Source: a virus
DNA: 22,352 nt
IMG/VR virus record: IMGVR_UViG_3300040751_000658
Coordinates: 1 to 22,352 of that record
Direction: 5' to 3' (one strand)
This document shows, in pieces, positions 15,693 through 22,352 of the stretch; positions within the stretch are counted from its first letter, which is position 1, and every line of letters begins with the position of its first letter. The notes below the pieces were generated by a model. It had not been told where the DNA came from. It saw only the letters and a program-made list of their open reading frames with translations, and made no database searches. The translations under genes were made by a program, and so were the position numbers.

Positions 15693-16111
15693 TGGCAATT
15701 TATCCAAGTGATGCTGTAGGCCCTTTTACTACAGAGCATTTTTCTTCGATGGCTGATAAAAAACCCGATAAAGGATTTACTGAGCAGCGACAATATAATT
15801 CTGTTATATTTGAAAGTGAAGGCGGCTATGAAAAACGTAGGTTACGTAGCCGCCGTTCTAAACGTAATTTTGATTTAAAATATACAAATATAACTGGTCT
15901 TGAAAAAGCTGCTATAGAGAGTTTTTATAATGAGAGGGCAGGAGACTTTGAGGCTTTCAGTTTTGACCTAACTCACGTAAATCAAAGCGGCAATCTTACT
16001 GTTCGTTTTGATGGTCCTTTACAAATTACTCAGGTGCTATCTGATACTAACGCTAATCTGCTTTCTAACTTTTACACTATTAGCTTTAAATTACAAGAGA
16101 CTTACGATTAA
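15692..16111 (+). CDS. Minor tail / distal-tail-like protein, lambda M-like (139 aa)
   Basis: A strong AGAGGAGGAG (15675-15684) precedes the ATG by 7 bases, and that ATG shares a base with the tape measure stop. Visible pattern: 'SVIFESEGGYEKRRLRSRRSKRNFDLKY' (written here as strand, Arg-rich turn, strand), then 'ITGLEKAAIESFYNERAGDFEAFSF' and beta strands to the end. The 'EGGYEKR...F.LKY...FYNERAGDFEAF' layout matches the gpM/distal-tail group, where a conserved Gly-Tyr turn precedes a strand and a 'F....G....F' helix-turn. Position just after the tape measure and before the L-like gene supports M. It would form the ring at the tube end onto which the tip assembles. M and distal-tail proteins are related folds, so the exact label is uncertain. 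Confidence 0.78.
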   Translation: MAIYPSDAVGPFTTEHFSSMADKKPDKGFTEQRQYNSVIFESEGGYEKRRLRSRRSKRNFDLKYTNITGLEKAAIESFYNERAGDFEAFSFDLTHVNQSGNLTVRFDGPLQITQVLSDTNANLLSNFYTISFKLQETYD

Positions 16112-17686
16112 ATGACAGCTAGAACATACGATATAATACTTACTGTAGACGATGCTTCCCCTTTTAGAGCTTCTAACGTAGTTACTGGTAATACCTCTGG
16201 AACTAGTGGAGTTATTGCAGGTATCGACTATGATAATAACTTACTCAAAGTTCGTTTAGCGAATACTATACAAGAATTTAGGGATAGCGAGGTAATACAC
16301 TCTAATGCTGCTGTGTTTACTGGTAGTACTAGTGGACAGCTAAATAGTGGCGAGTTACCTTTCTACTCTAATGTAAAAATAGGAGATATAACTACTGCTA
16401 TAGCTAGCATAACGGCTACAGCTCCTAGTCATTTTATAGCCGAGAAAAACGCATTTACTCAAAATCCTATTGTACGTCTTTATAGCATATACTATCCAGG
16501 AGAGTGGTTTCCTACTAATGAGTATGGAAATCCTACAAATCAAGGAGAAGGCCGCGCTTGGCCTAACGAATTTCCAATTCGATTTGCAGAATTTGTCGGA
16601 GATACTGCTGAAGATCTTAGTTATAATGTAGTTCACGCAGGAGAGAGTTATACTCCTTTTCCTGTTAACCTAAGCGGTATGGATCAAGGCGCAGACGGTA
16701 AAATAAACGAACTATCACTTACAATATTTAACGTGGACAATATAATCTCTAGACTTGTAGAAGACCCTTATTTGTTAGGTAATAATACTTCAAACTCTGT
16801 TATTGCTAGTGTTAACGGTGAGCTAGTGCACGGAATTGATCCTAGAACTGTGGATGCTACTCCTTCTGCTTTAGGTAGTGAAGGTGATTTAGCTTTTGAT
16901 CTTCTAACTCGTGCACGAGCTAATGGCTTAGCTTATGATGCTAGTGTGGAGGCTTATTATGGCAGAGCAAATGCTAGTTTTAATAAATTGCAGACTGAGC
17001 TAGTAAACGGTGTGTGGCAGAGACAAAAAGAAGATACTCGTGATCTTCAAGGCGGTGTAGTAACAATTAAGACTACTTTTGCTAACTTCTTAGACTTTTG
17101 GCCTGAATATAGCTTAGTTACTGATGTTTCTTCTAATGTTCTTGAAGTAAGAAATGCTATTGCATATAGAATAGGAGATAACGTAGTGTCTTCTAGAGGC
17201 GGAGTAGAAGCTACTGTACAGCGAATAGAAGATAACTATAAGCTGCATTTATCTAATGCCTTAGATGCTAGCACAGCTGTAGGAGATGCTGTTTATATTG
17301 TAAACGTAGATAAAGATTCTGAAAGCTATTTAGAAGACACTTTTAAAATAGACCAGCTAGAGAGCCTAAGTGAGTATGTAGCTACTTTTGGGTTAGTTTC
17401 TTGGTTGCAGTATTTTAAGATTGTAGTCCCTAAGAGAAAGTATTATAAAAATACTTGCCAATGGAAATACAAAGGTGAAGAGTGCCAATATCCAGGGCCT
17501 GGACGTTTACCTATACCAGGAACTAATAAAGTATCTAACGCTAATCCTATAGCTGCAAATAATGAAGCTATGCTTAGTGAAACAGATGATGTTTGTGGTA
17601 AATCTTTTGCAGCCTGTAGAGCACGCAATAACGAAGTGCACTTCGGAGGTTTTCCGGGGACCGGCAGAACAATTCCTAGAGCATAA
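16112..17686 (+). CDS. Minor tail protein L-like, enlarged, with four-Cys cluster (524 aa)
   Basis: The start abuts the previous stop; the ribosome binding site is weak (AAGAG, 12-base gap). Core L-like segments are about 165-235 ('AGESYTPFPVNLSGMDQGA', 'ELSLTIFNVDN') and 405-524. The C-terminus holds Cys449, Cys458, Cys495 and Cys502 in 'CQWKYKGEEC' and 'CGKSFAACRARNN', then 'FGGFPGTGR', which is the lambda gpL pattern; in lambda those cysteines bind an iron-sulfur cluster. Lambda gpL is about 230 residues, so this protein carries extra material: about 15-80 ('SGTSGVIAGIDYDNNLLKVR'), a second similar-looking stretch about 335-400 ('YRIGDNVVSSRGGVEATVQ'), and a helical region 240-300. The two extra stretches look like small SH3-like barrels (inference). 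It sits in the tail tip under the J-type protein. Confidence 0.85.
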   Translation: MTARTYDIILTVDDASPFRASNVVTGNTSGTSGVIAGIDYDNNLLKVRLANTIQEFRDSEVIHSNAAVFTGSTSGQLNSGELPFYSNVKIGDITTAIASITATAPSHFIAEKNAFTQNPIVRLYSIYYPGEWFPTNEYGNPTNQGEGRAWPNEFPIRFAEFVGDTAEDLSYNVVHAGESYTPFPVNLSGMDQGADGKINELSLTIFNVDNIISRLVEDPYLLGNNTSNSVIASVNGELVHGIDPRTVDATPSALGSEGDLAFDLLTRARANGLAYDASVEAYYGRANASFNKLQTELVNGVWQRQKEDTRDLQGGVVTIKTTFANFLDFWPEYSLVTDVSSNVLEVRNAIAYRIGDNVVSSRGGVEATVQRIEDNYKLHLSNALDASTAVGDAVYIVNVDKDSESYLEDTFKIDQLESLSEYVATFGLVSWLQYFKIVVPKRKYYKNTCQWKYKGEECQYPGPGRLPIPGTNKVSNANPIAANNEAMLSETDDVCGKSFAACRARNNEVHFGGFPGTGRTIPRA

Positions 17687-17705
17687 TGTAAAAAGAGTAA
17701 CAGTT

Positions 17706-18095
17706 TTGAACTTAGATAATTACTTATTTATCCCACATAACTATGATAGCATAAATTGTGTAAGCCTAATCCAGCTTTACTACAAAAACGAGTTAAACAT
17801 AGATTTAATTATACCAGAGTATAAGAAAAGCAGGCGATGGTCTGCTTTTTTTAATACTGCATCAGCAGATGCGTGGGCAATTGATAATGCAATAAAAGTG
17901 CAGTTGACAGACGCTAAAAATTATGATTTAATGATATTTAAGTCAGGAAATAAATTGACCCATTTTGCTATGTATGTGGAAAGTAATAGGATGCTTCATA
18001 TTGAAGAGCAAAGCGTGTCAAAAGTAGAGCTACTATCTGATTATTGGATTAAACAACTGTATGGGGTTTATAGGCATGAAGCCTTGGTATTATAA
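17706..18095 (+). CDS. NlpC/P60-type tail-tip peptidase, first copy (129 aa)
   Basis: Corresponds to the C-terminal half of lambda gpK. Motifs: 'YDSINCVSLIQLYY' with the likely nucleophile Cys18, and 'KLTHFAMYV' with the likely catalytic His86, followed by 'NRMLHIEEQ' (His98). Members cut peptidoglycan peptides or act in tip assembly. The frame is open from 17562, but that ATG lies inside the L-like gene and encodes unrelated residues; the TTG at 17706 ('MNLDNYLFIPHNYDS') matches the usual N-terminal start of the family and follows AAGAG after about 9 bases, so I chose it. It lies 19 bases after the L-like stop and overlaps the next gene by 20 bases. Confidence 0.76.
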   Translation: MNLDNYLFIPHNYDSINCVSLIQLYYKNELNIDLIIPEYKKSRRWSAFFNTASADAWAIDNAIKVQLTDAKNYDLMIFKSGNKLTHFAMYVESNRMLHIEEQSVSKVELLSDYWIKQLYGVYRHEALVL

Positions 18096-18507
18096 ATATG
18101 TAGGATTACCCTACAAACATTTAGGCAGCGATCCGGAGTCTGGTATAGATTGCGGTAACTTAATGAAACTAATCTATAAAGAAGAGCGAGGTATAGATAT
18201 ACCTTTTTATACTTCTGATTTTTGCAACATAGTTGACGAAGATTGGTATAATAAGACTACTGATCAGCTTTTTGAAACAGGTATTAAGATAGAGCGAGAT
18301 GATTTTAAGTGGCAAAAAGTTAGTACACCGCGTGTGTATGATCTAGTACTTATGAGTATTGGAGGCACTAATGTCACTAATCATTGTGCTGTATACGTAG
18401 ATAAAGGTAAAATATTACATACTATGTGTGGAAAAGATAGTTGGGTAGCTCCTTATGGAAATTATTATAAACAGTATACTACAGGAATATACAGATGGGC
18501 ACTATAG
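18076..18507 (+). CDS. NlpC/P60-type tail-tip peptidase, second copy (143 aa)
   Basis: A second, divergent member directly after the first. Motifs: 'YVGLPYKHLGSDPESGIDC' with likely nucleophile Cys26, 'NHCAVYV' with likely catalytic His103, then 'GKILHTM' (His115) and 'PYGNYYKQYTTGIYRW'. The 'GLPYKHLG....GIDCGNL' opening is the standard NlpC/P60 form and closer to bacterial members than the first copy. I took ATG 18076 over ATG 18061, since the extra five residues fall outside the family start. It overlaps both neighbours by 13-20 bases. Both copies keep Cys and His, so neither looks inactivated; different substrates or one structural copy are possible. Confidence 0.8.
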   Translation: MKPWYYKYVGLPYKHLGSDPESGIDCGNLMKLIYKEERGIDIPFYTSDFCNIVDEDWYNKTTDQLFETGIKIERDDFKWQKVSTPRVYDLVLMSIGGTNVTNHCAVYVDKGKILHTMCGKDSWVAPYGNYYKQYTTGIYRWAL

Positions 18508-18866
18508 ATAAGTTAAAGCAAGACATGAATGATCACGCTATGCGCGAGTATCCTCGCGAGTGTGTAGGCATAATAACAAAAGATTTTAAATACGTTCCTT
18601 GTAGAAATATAAGTGAAATGCCTAAAATCACTTTTTACTTAGATCCTGCTGATTTAGTGCGTCATGACGGTAATATATGGGGTATCTTTCATTCACATCC
18701 TGGATCAGATAATCCTATACCGAGCAGTGAAGATAAGGTTAGCGCAGCTTTCAGCCAGTATAAGTTTTTAGTAGGTTTCAATAACAAGTTTTATATATAC
18801 TGGTTTGAGAAAAACGTAGATGCGTTAAAATTCGAACCTCTTGAGGGAAGACATCTTGTTAATTAA
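18495..18866 (+). CDS. JAMM/Mov34-type metalloprotease domain protein, gpK N-terminal-like (123 aa)
   Basis: The JAMM zinc motif is complete: Glu22 in 'YPRECVGII', His66 and His68 in 'FHSHPG', and Ser77 and Asp80 in 'IPSSED'. In lambda gpK this domain precedes the NlpC/P60 domain in one polypeptide; here it is a separate gene downstream of two NlpC/P60 genes. Its likely job is proteolytic processing or assembly at the tail tip; the target is unknown, and the following I-type protein, which starts with a ubiquitin-like fold, is a reasonable candidate because JAMM enzymes elsewhere act on ubiquitin-like partners. AGGA about 9 bases before the ATG is the ribosome binding site. It overlaps the previous gene by 13 bases and the next by 11. 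Confidence 0.87.
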   Translation: MGTIDKLKQDMNDHAMREYPRECVGIITKDFKYVPCRNISEMPKITFYLDPADLVRHDGNIWGIFHSHPGSDNPIPSSEDKVSAAFSQYKFLVGFNNKFYIYWFEKNVDALKFEPLEGRHLVN

Positions 18867-20793
18867 AATTAAGCCGCACTCAGCTTTAGTACAGTTTTTT
18901 ACTGAAGAAGAGTTATACGTAGATATAAACTCTTACACAGATATACCTCGCTATTTAGATTCTATGCAACCTGCGTTTTTTAACTACGTTAAAGAGCAGA
19001 AAAGCAACTTAATAGAAGAAGGCTACGTTCTTCTAGATAAGAATCTAAAAGAACTTACTTATGATGATCTACTAATACGAGCAGTTCGAGAAGGCGATGT
19101 TATACATATAGTTCCTGCTGTTTTTGGCGGTGGTGGTAAACGTGGCGGGCTTCTTGCTGTTGCTGCGTTGTTTGCTATGTTCGTGTTTTTCCCTGTCGGT
19201 GCTGGAGCTCTTGGCGGTTTAGGCGGTGGTGCTGCTGGCGCTACGGCTACCGCTGCTGGTAAAACTGCAGCAGCAGCTGCTAGCGGTGCTGCCGGTGGCG
19301 GTTTATTTTCTAATTTACCTCCTTTTTTATCTAATATCCTTGTTAATGTAGGGTTATCTATGCTCAGCGCGCTATTCACTAAAAAACAAGATGACGCTGA
19401 TAGTGCTTCAAGACAGAACGATATGTTTGGCTCTTTACAAAACTCTACTTCTAGTGATACACCAGTTGCTCTTCATTATGGACAGGTAAGAGTAGCTGGG
19501 CAGTTAGTGAGTGGATATATTCAAACTATAAATCATGCAAGAAATGAGACTGTAACAGTAGACGGTGTTATACAAGGTCTACGTTATGACGGTGGAGGAT
19601 CTAAAGGTAAAGGTTCTTGGTTGTTTTCTTCTTCTTCTGCGTCGGATAGCGGAATTTACAATGATAAATATGGATATGTAGACTCTCAATATTATAGCCA
19701 AAACGCTACTTACGGCTTAATAGGTTTTAGTAATGTAAATAGTAGCGTTGCCACTTTTGACATTACGACAGCTAATCCAGGATTTAACGGTTATTATGTA
19801 GACGAGACCTATTTAGAAGATGTAAAAAAGCCTGTTTTAGAATCTACTTATATAGGCGCTGATAGACTGTATATGTATACGTTAAGTCCTGCTAGTGATA
19901 CTGTAGTATCTTATGATTTAGGTTCAGTAAACGCTTCAGTAGCAGGTATTATTTCAGACAGCACAGCCCTGCAAGGTGTTCACGATATCACGCTTGATAC
20001 TTATTATAAGATTGCTTATGTAGTTAGTAAAGATTCTAACACTGTTACTTCTATTGATATTACTGATCCTTATAGTATGTTTATAATTGACTCATACACT
20101 GATAATACTTTATTAGCAGACGTAACAAGTATAGCTCATGATCTTTATTCTAATACTGTGTATGTTATTAGTAGTAGTAGTAATACTATTTCTGCTATAG
20201 ATGTGAGCGAGGGTTCTTTTGGCCAAGTTTTATGTAGTTTACAAGATAACACAGCCTTTGCTTCCAGTACTAACTTAGTTCTGGACACTCAAAATAAAAG
20301 ACTATACGTAGGATCTACTAGCCAAGGTAAAATACATGCTATAGACGTTAGTGATCGCGATAATATATTCTTAGCAGATAGTTTTAACGCTGGAGGGTAT
20401 AGTAGTACAGCACCTGTAAAAGAATTAGTATTATTCTCTGTTAGTGGAAGACCGCATATAGGCGCCATCTTTGAAGCAAGCCCTACTATACGAGTGTATG
20501 ACATAACCGATGCTGGGGTTACTAGGTTTGGTCAGTATATAGGCACTCCTGTCGCTGCTACTAACGCTCCTGCTAATTGTTCTAGCTTGTCTAACAGGGG
20601 TAGCATTTTAATTGTTAGTTGTGCAAGTTCTGATACGATATTAGGTTATAAATATTTATACTCTGTAGAGAGAATTGACGAAGACGAGGGGCCAGACACT
20701 ATAAGGACTATTAGAACTTTATCTAATATATTAACGGTAACAAGCGATGAATACTTAGACGGTGTATCAAGCGCTGTAATTATGGGGGCATAA
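18856..20793 (+). CDS. Tail assembly protein I-like with C-terminal beta-propeller (645 aa)
   Basis: Residues 1-90 form a ubiquitin-like beta-grasp ('MLIKIKPHSALVQFF', ending 'EGDVIHIVPAVFGGGG'). A hydrophobic Ala/Gly stretch follows (about 98-175), then the usual I-protein ending 'DTPVALHYGQVRVAGQLVSG' (about 201-220). Lambda gpI is about 220 residues and stops near there. This protein continues 400 residues with repeated units of the form 'lYvvs..sntv.siDitdp' (for example 'IAYVVSKDSNTVTSIDITDP', 'VYVISSSSNTISAIDVS', 'LYVGSTSQGKIHAIDVS'), about six units over 330-605, typical of LVIVD/YVTN-type propellers. I chose TTG 18856 because GAGGG (18843-18847) lies 8 bases before it; an upstream TTG at 18841 has no such site. 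The fusion is in frame without breaks. Confidence 0.82.
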   Translation: MLIKIKPHSALVQFFTEEELYVDINSYTDIPRYLDSMQPAFFNYVKEQKSNLIEEGYVLLDKNLKELTYDDLLIRAVREGDVIHIVPAVFGGGGKRGGLLAVAALFAMFVFFPVGAGALGGLGGGAAGATATAAGKTAAAAASGAAGGGLFSNLPPFLSNILVNVGLSMLSALFTKKQDDADSASRQNDMFGSLQNSTSSDTPVALHYGQVRVAGQLVSGYIQTINHARNETVTVDGVIQGLRYDGGGSKGKGSWLFSSSSASDSGIYNDKYGYVDSQYYSQNATYGLIGFSNVNSSVATFDITTANPGFNGYYVDETYLEDVKKPVLESTYIGADRLYMYTLSPASDTVVSYDLGSVNASVAGIISDSTALQGVHDITLDTYYKIAYVVSKDSNTVTSIDITDPYSMFIIDSYTDNTLLADVTSIAHDLYSNTVYVISSSSNTISAIDVSEGSFGQVLCSLQDNTAFASSTNLVLDTQNKRLYVGSTSQGKIHAIDVSDRDNIFLADSFNAGGYSSTAPVKELVLFSVSGRPHIGAIFEASPTIRVYDITDAGVTRFGQYIGTPVAATNAPANCSSLSNRGSILIVSCASSDTILGYKYLYSVERIDEDEGPDTIRTIRTLSNILTVTSDEYLDGVSSAVIMGA

Positions 20794-22352
20794 ATGACAG
20801 ATAACTTAGTAACATATAGAGGTATAACAGTTCCTAAAATAATAGGAGCTGGTGGAGGTAAAGGTGGTGGCGGAAAAATCGCTCCTAACTCTCTTTTCTC
20901 TACTGACATACTTTTTATAACAAATGCTATTGGTGAAGGTCCTGTATATAGAATTAATCCTAATGGCCCTCAAGACATTCAGATACAAGATAGTACTATT
21001 GATGACTTAATAAATTTAGATGGTGACGGTAATACTAACACAGATAAGTTTGTTGTAGCTACAACATCAGGCACAACTGTACAAGACCCTCTACCTTATT
21101 TTGGGGATGCTATTACTACTCCTCAAGTATTTTCTTCGTCTGTTAGCTTAAAAAAGGGTAATTTAGAAGGAGTACCTTCCTCTGGTGTAACTTTACAAGA
21201 GACCAGCGCAAATGACTGGGATGCTATACGTTTTAACTTCCTTATAGACTCTCTAGTAAAATTTGATAAAAAAGGGAACGCTTCTGCTTATAATGTAGGT
21301 ATAAAGCTAACTTTATATAACAGAATAGGTGATGTTGTATTAGGAACCTTTACTCGTACCATCTCAGGTAAGAGCGACACAGCTTTCAAAATAAGTTTTC
21401 TAGTAAATATTGCATACGGAAGCCGTTCTAGCGATGGTTATCGTTTTAGCGTAGAAAAAACTACTAATGATAACGAAGATCCTAAGATTCAAGATGAAAT
21501 AAAACTAGTCGGTTGGGATGAAATAAAAAATATACCACAAGCTTACCCTAGAACCGCTCTTATCGGTTATGCTATAAAAGCTATTGACGAGCACACTGGT
21601 GGCGTGCCTAACTTTACAAATCTAGTAAAAGGCTTAATTGTAAAAGTTCCTTCTAATTATAATCAACCTATTTTAAGTGACGGGCAGATTGACTGGAGAG
21701 AGCTAGAAGTAGGTTTATCAGCAGATCCCACTTTATTCTTATCTTTTAGCGAGGCAGAAAATAGTTATACTAATGATACTCAGAATAAGTTTGATTATAC
21801 TACCTCTGGATATAAACTACAACTAAGCGGCCCCACTAATGTATTATACGATCCATATCCTGCTATATATAGAGGCACTTGGGACGGTACTTTTGTTTAT
21901 TCTTGGTCTCAAAATCCTGTATGGATACTATATGATATTCTAACTAATAATACTTATGGGTTAGGAATAGCTGAGGAGAACATAGATAAGTTTAAATTCT
22001 ATCAAGTAGCTCAGTATTGTGATGGTTGCGATAGTGTTACTGGGCGTTTCTACGGAGTTAAAGGTGTAGCAGATGGGTCTTTCCGTTATAAGCCTAACGG
22101 TTACTATACTGACGTAAGAGAAAATCAGGTAGGCATAGCTAATGGATATACTATAAACGAGCGTAGATTTATAACTGATATATCATTAGTAGACCAAGAA
22201 AAAGCCGTAGATGTTGTAAACAAAATAGCTGCTACTTTTAGGGGTATGCTGATATACTCTGGCGGTAAAATAAGTTTAGCAGTCGATATGCCAGAAGAAT
22301 ACCCAGTAATGTTATTCAATGATACCAACATAAAAGTAGGGTCAATGCAGAT
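20794..22352 (+). CDS. Tail tip attachment (host specificity) protein J-like, 3' partial
   Basis: The ATG directly follows the previous stop (TAAATG) with GGGGG at 20784-20788. The frame stays open to the end of the window (519 full codons), so the C-terminal receptor-binding part is missing. Recognisable J-family segments: a Gly-rich N-terminus ('IIGAGGGKGGGGK') followed by 'LFITNAIGEGPVYRI'; a central 'NPVWILYDILTNNTYGLGI' (374-392), which is the J hallmark; 'YCDGC' (Cys409, Cys412); and 'EKAVDVVNKIAATFRGMLIYSGGKI' type strands near the end. The protein trimer forms the tip fibre and binds the outer-membrane receptor. No receptor can be inferred from the part visible. Confidence 0.92.
   Translation, partial: MTDNLVTYRGITVPKIIGAGGGKGGGGKIAPNSLFSTDILFITNAIGEGPVYRINPNGPQDIQIQDSTIDDLINLDGDGNTNTDKFVVATTSGTTVQDPLPYFGDAITTPQVFSSSVSLKKGNLEGVPSSGVTLQETSANDWDAIRFNFLIDSLVKFDKKGNASAYNVGIKLTLYNRIGDVVLGTFTRTISGKSDTAFKISFLVNIAYGSRSSDGYRFSVEKTTNDNEDPKIQDEIKLVGWDEIKNIPQAYPRTALIGYAIKAIDEHTGGVPNFTNLVKGLIVKVPSNYNQPILSDGQIDWRELEVGLSADPTLFLSFSEAENSYTNDTQNKFDYTTSGYKLQLSGPTNVLYDPYPAIYRGTWDGTFVYSWSQNPVWILYDILTNNTYGLGIAEENIDKFKFYQVAQYCDGCDSVTGRFYGVKGVADGSFRYKPNGYYTDVRENQVGIANGYTINERRFITDISLVDQEKAVDVVNKIAATFRGMLIYSGGKISLAVDMPEEYPVMLFNDTNIKVGSMQ

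Noticed and set aside
17562-17705. Upstream start for the first NlpC/P60 gene at ATG 17562
   Set aside because: This part overlaps the conserved Cys-containing end of the L-like gene in another frame, and its translation does not resemble the family N-terminus.
1-22352. Promoters, CRISPR arrays, insertion sequences, attachment sites
   Set aside because: No spaced repeats, terminal inverted repeats with a transposase, or convincing -35/-10 pairs were found by eye; intergenic gaps are too short and no gene-free stretch exceeds 130 bases.

Overview
The window is one uninterrupted, single-strand (+) late structural operon of a tailed double-stranded DNA phage. The portal, prohead protease, HK97-fold capsid, a -1 frameshifted tail-chaperone pair, a very long tape measure and lambda-type M/L/K/I/J tail-tip genes together indicate a long, flexible, non-contractile tail (siphovirus morphology). 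Lambda-type tail tips are typical of phages of Gram-negative hosts, so such a host is inferred; nothing here identifies it. The DNA is AT-rich, with frequent ATA isoleucine codons in most genes. All three stop codons are used as ordinary stops, so no genetic-code change is apparent. No tRNA, integrase, mobile element, CRISPR array or recognisable promoter was seen.

Head module (1-6789): a 5'-truncated portal; one long open frame that fuses an S78-type prohead protease, a His-rich and acidic linker, and the major capsid protein (MCP); a head-tail connector split by an inserted LamG-like domain; a large neck-type protein of uncertain role; and a small tail-terminator-like protein. The MCP also has its own strong internal ribosome binding site and ATG at 2372, and codon usage changes sharply there. 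The frame therefore probably yields a little fusion protein and much free MCP.

Tail shaft module (6800-15692): the tail tube; an intergenic element able to form two long stems in pseudoknot topology; the chaperone G/GT pair with an A AAA AAC slippery site plus a 13-bp stem-loop; and a 2234-residue tape measure predicting a tail near 0.33 micrometre. The MCP and tube genes both end in tandem TAA-TAG stops followed by GC-rich hairpins, which fits high output that is damped before the next gene.

Tail tip module (15692-22352): an M-like or distal-tail-like protein; an enlarged L-like protein with a four-cysteine cluster; two separate NlpC/P60-type proteins and a separate JAMM/Mov34 protein, which together correspond to a split lambda gpK with a duplicated peptidase; an I-like protein fused to a predicted beta-propeller; and the first 519 codons of a J-like host-specificity protein that runs off the window. 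Genes in this module abut or overlap, and several probably start at TTG, so translational coupling is likely.

The strongest candidates for something undescribed are the protease-linker-MCP frame with nested starts (1103-3745), the LamG-interrupted connector (3822-5144), the pseudoknot-like RNA after the tail tube gene (8078-8173) and the I-type protein carrying a propeller (18856-20793).
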